This document shows positions 1 to 5,077 of a stretch of DNA of 9,278 bases, piece by piece. Origin of the DNA: Halieaceae bacterium (lineage in GTDB: Bacteria > Pseudomonadota > Gammaproteobacteria > Pseudomonadales > Halieaceae); assembly GCA_018666295.1 (NCBI GenBank), contig JABIZW010000284.1:1-9278 (forward strand). Reading direction: 5' to 3'. The notes beneath the pieces are model-generated. The model ran no database searches, was not told where the DNA came from, and worked only from the letters and a program-made list of their open reading frames with translations. The position numbers and the translations under genes were made by a program. The stretch's first letter is position 1. Every line of letters starts with the position of its first letter.

Positions 1-521
1 AATTGCTCTCGGTAATTCAGTACGATTCTCTGTATGCCTTGGCAACGCTCTCGCAGAAGCGTCTCAAGGCGGTCGCCTTCGATCTGCCGATGTCGGCTAA
101 GCGACGCCATAAGTTCGGGCATGGTATTAAGACACGCGTCAATGATTTCGTCTGAGTCGACGGTCGCACTGACCCAAACACCGGGTGTCATCAACACATC
201 CAGTGAGCTGGGCGTGCCTGCGTTAGGTATATGCTGCACAACGGTGGCCAAAGCATCCTTCATATCATTGAGTTTGGTCAGGTTTAAGATCGCCTCGGGC
301 CCGCCCTCGCTCCGATCTAGGCGGACAGACAGTTCCACTTTCCCGCGGACGAGTTTTTCGCTGACCAGTTGCCGTAGCGCGGGTTCTGAGCGCTTGATTA
401 CATCAGGCAGCTTGAGGGTCAGGTCAAGAAAACGGCTGTTGACGGACTTACACTCCAGCGACAGATTCCATTCACCTACGGCCACACTTTGATTAGCAAA
501 TCCGGTCATGCTCTGAGGCAT
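1..521 (-). CDS. yicC: YicC-family endoribonuclease, N-terminal part (3' end beyond window)
   Basis: Reading the minus strand from ATG 521-519 gives 173 open codons to the window edge. The start MPQSMTGFA, followed by KSVNSRFLDL (25-34), LP (38-39), RGKVEL (59-64) and R-x-x-EG-x-x-L (145-152), is the YicC signature. E. coli YicC is about 287 aa, so roughly 115 C-terminal residues are missing here. The family is a stress-associated endoribonuclease reported to act on small RNAs such as RyhB together with PNPase; that role is family knowledge. The start is supported by GGAG at 530-527, five bases upstream of the ATG. The gene is divergent from rph with a 78-nt gap, a common gammaproteobacterial arrangement. 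The plus-strand open frame across this region is only its antisense shadow. Confidence 0.93.
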   Translation of the reverse strand, partial: MPQSMTGFANQSVAVGEWNLSLECKSVNSRFLDLTLKLPDVIKRSEPALRQLVSEKLVRGKVELSVRLDRSEGGPEAILNLTKLNDMKDALATVVQHIPNAGTPSSLDVLMTPGVWVSATVDSDEIIDACLNTMPELMASLSRHRQIEGDRLETLLRERCQGIQRIVLNYREQ

Positions 522-549
522 CTGTACTCCAAGAACGTCGAAAGTGCGT

Positions 550-566
550 AGTCTAACAAGTAGACT
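550..566. repeat. Perfect 6-bp inverted repeat in the yicC-rph divergent gap
   Basis: AGTCTA (550-555) and TAGACT (561-566) form a perfect inverted repeat around a 5-nt spacer. It is the only clear symmetric element in the 78-nt region separating the yicC and rph starts, so it could be an operator for either gene. It lies about 30 nt upstream of the yicC ATG and 33 nt upstream of the rph ATG. No regulator is recognised from the sequence, and six-base arms can arise by chance. Confidence 0.35.
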
Positions 567-599
567 GACAGGCGACACCCACGTATTAGAAGGTAAAGC

Positions 600-1337
600 A
601 TGGATTCAAGCACAGTGAAAAGACCGAGCGGTCGCGATTTCGACCAAATGCGGGACGTTTCCTTTCAACTCGATTACACCAATCAGGCCGAAGGCAGCGT
701 CTTGGCGTGTTTCGGAAATACTAAAGTGCTCTGCACTGCATCGATTTCCGACGGCGTGCCCGCGTTCCTGCGTGGAAAAGGTCAGGGGTGGCTCACGGCT
801 GAATACGGAATGTTACCGCGCTCAACTGGAACGCGAATGGCCAGAGAGGCGGCCAGGGGAAAGCAGTCTGGCCGCACCGTAGAAATTCAGCGGTTGATCG
901 GTCGTTCCTTAAGAGCAAGTGTTGACCTTAAGGCGTTGGGAGAGAGGACGCTGACAATCGATTGTGATGTGCTGCAGGCTGACGGCGGGACGCGCACAAC
1001 CGCAATAACCGGAGCCAGCGTCGCGGTGGTCTCGGCGTTCAACAAACTTCAACGCGCGGGTGACCTAAAGACGGACCCATTGATTGATCGTGTGTGTGCA
1101 GTTTCAGTGGGTATGTGGCGTGGTCAGCCGGTACTGGATCTCGACTATCCTGAAGATTCGACTGCGCAGAGTGATGTTAACGTAGTTATGCTGGCGAACG
1201 GCGGGTTGATCGAGGTACAGGGAACCGCCGAGGATAAAGTATTTAGTCGCGCAGAGCTTGATGCACTGCTCGACTTGGCTGAAGGCGCTTGTATTTCGCT
1301 GAATGCAGCGCAGATGGAAGCTCTAACAGGTTCATAG
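600..1337 (+). CDS. rph: Ribonuclease PH (tRNA nucleotidyltransferase)
   Basis: A 245-aa protein of normal family length (E. coli about 238). RNase PH is a phosphorolytic 3'-5' exonuclease that trims tRNA 3' ends, using phosphate and releasing nucleoside diphosphates; it works as a hexameric ring in the cytoplasm. Visible hallmarks are RPSGR (8-12), GNTKVLCTAS (39-48), the basic stretch with R86 and R92 and RLIGRSLR (98-105), the phosphate-binding G130-T131-R132 within DCDVLQADGGTRTT, and the acidic active-site segment D180-L-D182-Y-P-E-D186-S followed by QSDVNVVM. The start ATG at 600 has AGAAGG (588-593) six bases upstream. The frame is intact, unlike the C-terminal frameshift known in E. 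coli K-12 rph. Its last 6 bp overlap the end of the convergent crc-like gene, with no hairpin terminator visible. Confidence 0.97.
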   Translation: MDSSTVKRPSGRDFDQMRDVSFQLDYTNQAEGSVLACFGNTKVLCTASISDGVPAFLRGKGQGWLTAEYGMLPRSTGTRMAREAARGKQSGRTVEIQRLIGRSLRASVDLKALGERTLTIDCDVLQADGGTRTTAITGASVAVVSAFNKLQRAGDLKTDPLIDRVCAVSVGMWRGQPVLDLDYPEDSTAQSDVNVVMLANGGLIEVQGTAEDKVFSRAELDALLDLAEGACISLNAAQMEALTGS

Positions 1338-2093
1338 CTCAAGGTCGTAATCAATGATGACCGGGGCATGGCTTGAAAAAGCCTCCTCGCTCTCGATACG
1401 CGCGGCTAACACACAGGGCGATAGGCTTTCAGAAATAATGTGCGTGTCGGTTCTAAGACCGGGACGCTCATCGCCCTCCGGCCACCAGGTATAGTCGTCG
1501 CCATTTGCGTTGACCTCTCGAAACGCATCGCTGTAGCCCTCGCGATATAGCGATCCGAGCCAGTCTTGTTCCTCATGGCTGAAGCCTGGGAGATCGAAAC
1601 GGTTGCCCGCTTCTTCGGCATCTCGGGGTTGCCAAGCCAGTTCCCACCCACCGCACAAAATGAAGTCGCGTTTTTTATTTCGCACTTTCTGCAGGTGTGC
1701 ACCCAGCTGGGTAAGAAATCGCATTTTTAATGCTTTGTCGCCGCCTACACCTACAGCCGAAGGGACCAAAATGCTTCCAATGCTGCAGTTTTCATAGTCG
1801 GCTTGAATATAGATTCCCAGGTGGTCGAAATCCATAAAGCCCAAACCAAACATAATGGCTTTGGGCATTTTTCGGCAGTAAATTGCCACACCATTGATCT
1901 TGGGGTCGTCGTAGTTATCGGCAAAATAGGCGTGATAGCCTTCTGGGAAAAAGTCGTTCGATGACAGCGAGTATTCAGAGCATTGAGTGTCTTGTAAGCA
2001 AATAACATCAGCGTTTTGCTGAAACGCCCACGTCACTAGCCCGTCTTTGTGAGCTCTCTCAAGGCCGTCCACTACCAGTGACAACAACTTCAT
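1332..2093 (-). CDS. crc: Crc-like protein: catalytically degenerate exonuclease III fold
   Basis: A 253-aa exonuclease III/endonuclease-phosphatase-fold protein that resembles Pseudomonas Crc (about 259 aa) more than active ExoIII. Matches include NADVICLQDT (27-36), GVAIY (68-72), GLGF (83-86), a basic segment K136-V-R-N-K-K-R142 where Crc has its arginine-rich patch, YTWWPE (201-206) and SHAPVIIDYD (241-250). Nuclease residues are largely gone: the N-terminal N-x-N is V7-V-D9, the metal Glu is D35, the G-D-x-N motif reads G148-G-W-E151, and the Asp before the catalytic His is S241; D216 and H242 remain. Pseudomonas Crc is not a nuclease; it works with Hfq on A-rich mRNA sites in catabolite repression. 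That role here is inferred from similarity and from its place between rph and pyrE. ATG 2093 has AGGA (2104-2101) seven bases upstream. Confidence 0.82.
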   Translation of the reverse strand: MKLLSLVVDGLERAHKDGLVTWAFQQNADVICLQDTQCSEYSLSSNDFFPEGYHAYFADNYDDPKINGVAIYCRKMPKAIMFGLGFMDFDHLGIYIQADYENCSIGSILVPSAVGVGGDKALKMRFLTQLGAHLQKVRNKKRDFILCGGWELAWQPRDAEEAGNRFDLPGFSHEEQDWLGSLYREGYSDAFREVNANGDDYTWWPEGDERPGLRTDTHIISESLSPCVLAARIESEEAFSSHAPVIIDYDLEL

Positions 2094-2116
2094 TTCTGTT
2101 TCCTAAATCGCAAGCT

Positions 2117-2125
2117 TGATATACT
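2117..2125 (+). promoter_or_regulatory. Candidate extended -10 promoter for pyrE
   Basis: TGATATACT reads as an extended -10 element: TG, one base, then TATACT (5 of 6 to the sigma70 consensus). No good -35 is seen 16-18 bp upstream, which is tolerated by extended -10 promoters. It lies in the divergent crc-pyrE gap and would place the start of transcription near 2132, giving a leader of about 70 nt before the pyrE ATG. No E. coli-type pyrE attenuator (hairpin plus U-run just before the gene) is visible in that leader. Confidence 0.4.
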
Positions 2126-2202
2126 ACTCGAGATGCTTTCATTCTGAAATAAGTGAATGATGTGATTAACAATTTTAGCGGTGACGGAAATTGGGTAATT
2201 TG

Positions 2203-2850
2203 ATGCCACACTCGGACACTAAACGCCAATTTATTGAACTGTCGATTCGATTTGGCGCTTTAAAATTCGGCGAGTTTACGTTGAAGTCGGGTCGTGTCAG
2301 CCCCTATTTTTTTAACGCAGGGGTTTTTTCTTCCGGAGAGGCTATGGCCACCCTAGGTGCCTGTTACGCCGATGCTGCCAGCGATTTCATCGATGAAGTT
2401 GATGGTTTATTTGGTCCCGCTTACAAAGGCATACCGCTGGCGACTGCAACGGGTATTGCCTTACGGACGCAGTACAACAATAACTTGGCCATTACCTTCG
2501 ACCGTAAAGAGGCAAAGACGCACGGCGAGGGCGGTATTCTTATGGGCGCCCCACTTTGTGGGAACATTCTTATTATTGATGATGTCATAACAGCAGGTAC
2601 TGCAATTCGTCAGTCGGTTGCGCTTATTAAGGATCAGGGTGCAACGCCGTTCGGTGTTGTGATTGGACTTGATCGATGCGAGCGAGGTGCTGGCGAGGCC
2701 TCGGCGGTTGAGGAAGTGGAGCAATCGATGGGACTAAAGGTCGCAAGCGTGATTACGCTGCATGACATTATTGATTGGCTTGCGGGGCAAGCTGAGATGT
2801 CAGACAGTCTTAATCAGATGCGTCATTATCGCGAGGAATATGGTGTCTAA
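2203..2850 (+). CDS. pyrE: Orotate phosphoribosyltransferase
   Basis: A 215-aa enzyme converting orotate plus PRPP to orotidine 5'-monophosphate and pyrophosphate in de novo UMP synthesis. Signatures include RQFIEL (8-13), KFGEFTLKSGR-x-SPYFFNAG (21-40), the flexible catalytic loop FDRKEAKTHGEGG (99-111) and the PRPP-binding motif ILIIDDVITAGTA (122-134). The frame is open from TTG 2191, but ATG 2203 is preferred. It has GGG (2193-2195) seven bases upstream and starts like E. coli PyrE, giving the usual 213-215 aa length. Its last 11 bases overlap the next gene's ATG, so the two are probably cotranscribed. Unlike in E. coli, rph is not directly upstream; a crc-like gene on the other strand separates them. 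Confidence 0.97.
   Translation: MPHSDTKRQFIELSIRFGALKFGEFTLKSGRVSPYFFNAGVFSSGEAMATLGACYADAASDFIDEVDGLFGPAYKGIPLATATGIALRTQYNNNLAITFDRKEAKTHGEGGILMGAPLCGNILIIDDVITAGTAIRQSVALIKDQGATPFGVVIGLDRCERGAGEASAVEEVEQSMGLKVASVITLHDIIDWLAGQAEMSDSLNQMRHYREEYGV
2301..2329 (+). other. Terminator-like hairpin and T-runs inside pyrE
   Basis: CCCCT (2301-2305) can pair with AGGGG (2319-2323) around a 13-nt loop, followed directly by TTTTTT (2324-2329); the loop also contains seven T in a row (2307-2313). It has the form of a weak intrinsic terminator or pause site but sits in codons for the conserved SPYFFNAGVF segment. A five-bp stem is weak, so it may simply be a by-product of that amino acid sequence. Confidence 0.25.
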
Positions 2851-3481
2851 AGGCTCCTGCTTGGTTTTGGCAGCTCTACTGCTCACGACTCATGTCAGTG
2901 CGGACAATTTGTACCGCTACAAAAATGACGTGGGTGGCACCGTGGTTGATTGGCATGTGCCGGCTGAGTTTGCAGGTCGAGGGTACGAAGTGCTCAGCTT
3001 GCAAGGCGAGGTCCTTGAGGTCGTGACCCGACAGTTAAGTAGCGCTGAGCTTAAAAACAAAGACCTTGTTAAGCGTTTACAGCAGGATGCTGCAGTTGAG
3101 CGGGCACGTTTGGCGGAGTGGGATCGTTTTTTGCTGCTTCGATACAGCACTGTGGAAGATATTGATGCTGCTCAAGAGCGTTCGCTTCGAGAGCTTAAGA
3201 TTCGACTCTCGGTATTATTCAGTAATCGTCGCAGCGCACGCGCACGACTAGAAAAGGTGCTGGCACGAGTTGCAGACCTTGAGCGGCGAGGCGAGGCAGC
3301 TCAACAGCAAGATTTAGACACGATAGCGGGGCTGAGGGCTGAAATTGAGAGTCGGAGCAGAGCCATCGCGGATCGCGAAACTCAGGTCGTCGCGGTTACG
3401 AAAGAATTTAATGACGATCGAGATCGATTTGCGCAGCTGCAAGACGTTGTTTTGTTGCGGCGATCTCTGAGTCGTGATTAG
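2840..3481 (+). CDS. Secreted coiled-coil protein with DUF4124-like N-terminal domain
   Basis: A 213-aa protein of unknown function. Residues 1-21 form a signal peptide: basic start, hydrophobic LVLAALLL, and likely cleavage after HVSA, before D22. Residues 23-62 (NLYRYKND...VVDWHVPAEFAGRGYEVLSLQGEVLEVV) resemble DUF4124 modules of gammaproteobacterial periplasmic proteins, which carry a YRY...G-x-x-V pattern and a P-x-E-(Y/F)-A-x-x-GYEVL segment. Residues 66-205 are charged, Arg/Glu/Gln-rich and helical in appearance, probably a coiled coil. The frame extends upstream to 2762 inside pyrE, but the signal peptide fixes the start near ATG 2840, or GTG 2843, which is better spaced from GAGGA at 2833-2837. 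The 11-bp overlap with pyrE suggests translational coupling. It faces slmA tail to tail with a 17-nt gap and no visible terminator. Confidence 0.72.
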   Translation: MVSKGSCLVLAALLLTTHVSADNLYRYKNDVGGTVVDWHVPAEFAGRGYEVLSLQGEVLEVVTRQLSSAELKNKDLVKRLQQDAAVERARLAEWDRFLLLRYSTVEDIDAAQERSLRELKIRLSVLFSNRRSARARLEKVLARVADLERRGEAAQQQDLDTIAGLRAEIESRSRAIADRETQVVAVTKEFNDDRDRFAQLQDVVLLRRSLSRD

Positions 3482-3498
3482 AGAACGACTGTATTCGA

Positions 3499-4104
3499 TT
3501 ATGAACTCTTGGCTACTGGCACGCTGAGCGCTGATGTGGCGACTGACCATTGATCATCCCACGCCCGCGTTGGCAGTAAGCCAAAATCTGATCGAACAAA
3601 TTGTGCAATTCGGCCTTCGACCAGGGCAAGCAGCAGGTTTGCTGACGTGTTCACTGGAATAGCCGTTCGCCAACCCTCCTCAACTTCGGCCATTCTTAAG
3701 CACTGTCGAAGTTGTGTTTCGATACGGTCATAGACCTGTGCAACTCGCCCTCTTAGACGCTCGTGCTCGCCGGTGAGCGCATCACCACTTAAGATTCGTG
3801 TGATACCTGGATTGCGCTCACAAAAAACAAGAAACAGCGTCAGGATCTTTTTGCATCGTGCGAGTTGATTGGACTCTTCGTTCAGAATTTGTGTAATGCG
3901 ACTAAATAACGTCTCTTCAACAAAGTCGATTAGTGACTCAAACATTCGCGTTTTTGACGGGAAATGGCGATAAAGTGCCGCCTCTGACACACCCAGATTG
4001 GCCGCCAGTTTTGCCGTGGTGATTTTGCTACCTGGGCTTGCCTCAAGCATTTGCGCGAGCGTTTGTAAGATTTGATCTTTTCGGTCGCTTCGTCTTTGTG
4101 ACAT
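3499..4104 (-). CDS. slmA: Nucleoid occlusion factor SlmA (TetR family)
   Basis: A 201-aa TetR-family protein (E. coli SlmA is 198). The helix-turn-helix spans about 28-52 (ITTAKLAANLGVSEAALYRHFPSKT), nearly identical to E. coli SlmA. It is followed by RMFESLIDFVE, ERNPGITRIL (96-105), the RLRGR and RIETQLRQ helices and FVRSDF (169-174). SlmA binds palindromic chromosomal sites and, when DNA-bound, blocks FtsZ ring assembly over the nucleoid. ATG 4104 is chosen over the in-frame GTG at 4113 because GGTGG (4114-4110) lies five bases before it and the start matches the family. It is the last gene of the minus-strand block, 34 nt after argB. Two GAGTACTC-core sites like the E. coli SlmA target occur in this same block (see 4995 and 8649). 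Confidence 0.95.
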   Translation of the reverse strand: MSQRRSDRKDQILQTLAQMLEASPGSKITTAKLAANLGVSEAALYRHFPSKTRMFESLIDFVEETLFSRITQILNEESNQLARCKKILTLFLVFCERNPGITRILSGDALTGEHERLRGRVAQVYDRIETQLRQCLRMAEVEEGWRTAIPVNTSANLLLALVEGRIAQFVRSDFGLLPTRAWDDQWSVATSALSVPVAKSS

Positions 4105-4138
4105 GGGTTCCACCGAGTTGGGTGATTTACGATCGTGG

Positions 4139-5041
4139 CTATTGGTCCACGGTACTCATGCTCTGGTTCGTGATCAAGGTACCGATCCCCTCATCGCTGA
4201 AGATTTCGAGCAATGTGGCATGGGGTACTCGGCCGTCGATGATGTGTGCGCTTGCCACGCCTGCCTTGACCGCGTCCATGGCACACTGAACTTTTGGCAG
4301 CATACCGCCTGTAATGACCGCTTGATCGATCAGTTCATCCACACGCTGTGTCGATAAGCCGGTTAACGTCTGACCGTCTGCATCCAAAAGCCCTGTTACA
4401 TTAGTCAGCAGTATGAGCTTTTCCGCACTTAAGACCTCGGCGAGCTTTCCGGCAACCAGATCCGCGTTAATATTGTAGGTGTTGCCATCAACACTGCCTG
4501 CAACAGGGGCAATGACAGGAATATAGTCGCTTTCACCGAGCATGGTTAAGATATCGGTATCAATGCTCTCCACTTCCCCAACGAGGCCGATGTCTTCAGA
4601 GCCCGTCACACGATGGTTACTGGAGAGCGCTCTTGCTCTTATAAGCTCGCCGTCTTTTCCTGTGATTCCTACAGCGCGCCCACCATTTCTGTGGATGCTA
4701 TCGACAATCTCTTTATTGACAGAGGCTCCAAGGACCATTTCGACAACATCCACAGTCTCCTCATTAGTGACGCGCATTCCGCCGACGAATCGAGACTCAA
4801 TCCCAAGACGATCTAGCAGTTTTCCGATTTGAGGACCCCCACCGTGAACGACGATGGGGTTCATGCCGACAAGTTTCATTAATACAACATCGCGAGCAAA
4901 GCTTTCATGAAGTTCGGGGTCTGTCATGGCGTTGCCCCCGAACTTAATGACTACGGTTTTGCCTGTAAACCGTTGGATATAGGGCAAAGATTCTGTGAGT
5001 ACTCGTGCAAATTGCTCTGCGTCTGATCGATTAAGAGACAT
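4139..5041 (-). CDS. argB: Acetylglutamate kinase
   Basis: A 300-aa N-acetylglutamate kinase: ATP-dependent phosphorylation of N-acetyl-L-glutamate, the second step of arginine synthesis. Motifs are KFGGNAM (33-39, ATP phosphates), VVHGGGPQIG (64-73), GGMRVT (87-92), YNINADLVAGKLA (189-201, substrate and Mg), LLTNVTGLLD (211-220) and GGMLPKV (245-251, catalytic Lys250). The N-terminal helix at 1-25 (SLNRSDAEQF...LPYIQRF) is the extension typical of hexameric, arginine-inhibited enzymes such as that of Pseudomonas, so feedback inhibition by arginine is expected (inference). ATG 5041 is preceded by AGAGGA at good spacing. It lies 36 nt downstream of the mutase-like gene and 34 nt upstream of slmA, in the place it occupies beside algC in Pseudomonas. 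Confidence 0.97.
   Translation of the reverse strand: MSLNRSDAEQFARVLTESLPYIQRFTGKTVVIKFGGNAMTDPELHESFARDVVLMKLVGMNPIVVHGGGPQIGKLLDRLGIESRFVGGMRVTNEETVDVVEMVLGASVNKEIVDSIHRNGGRAVGITGKDGELIRARALSSNHRVTGSEDIGLVGEVESIDTDILTMLGESDYIPVIAPVAGSVDGNTYNINADLVAGKLAEVLSAEKLILLTNVTGLLDADGQTLTGLSTQRVDELIDQAVITGGMLPKVQCAMDAVKAGVASAHIIDGRVPHATLLEIFSDEGIGTLITNQSMSTVDQ
4995..5006. promoter_or_regulatory. Candidate SlmA-binding site inside argB
   Basis: GTGAGTACTCGT matches the published E. coli SlmA-binding consensus GTGAGTACTCAC at 10 of 12 positions, including the full palindromic core GAGTACTC. It lies within argB codons 12-16, about 890 bp upstream of the slmA start in the same transcription unit. In E. 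coli most SlmA sites act in nucleoid occlusion rather than transcription, and a coding-region location is acceptable. Binding here is inferred from the sequence match and from slmA being present. Confidence 0.45.
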
Positions 5042-5077
5042 GCTGTCCTCTGCTGATTTTTTCTGTACCGCCGCCGT

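Noticed and set aside
34..492. Long plus-strand open frame at the left end
   Set aside because: It is antisense to yicC, whose minus-strand translation matches the family throughout; the plus-strand product is Ser/Arg-rich with no recognisable motif.
2191..2202. TTG 2191 as the pyrE start
   Set aside because: ATG 2203 has a better-spaced GGG and gives the family's usual N-terminus and length.
2762..2839. Upstream extension of the DUF4124-like gene into pyrE
   Set aside because: The extension reads pyrE out of frame and would bury the clear signal peptide that begins at 2840.
3482..3498. Possible terminator between the DUF4124-like gene and slmA
   Set aside because: The 17-nt gap and its flanks show no stable hairpin with a T-run.
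4105..4113. GTG 4113 as the slmA start
   Set aside because: GGTGG lies across it and is correctly spaced for ATG 4104, which also matches the E. coli N-terminus length.
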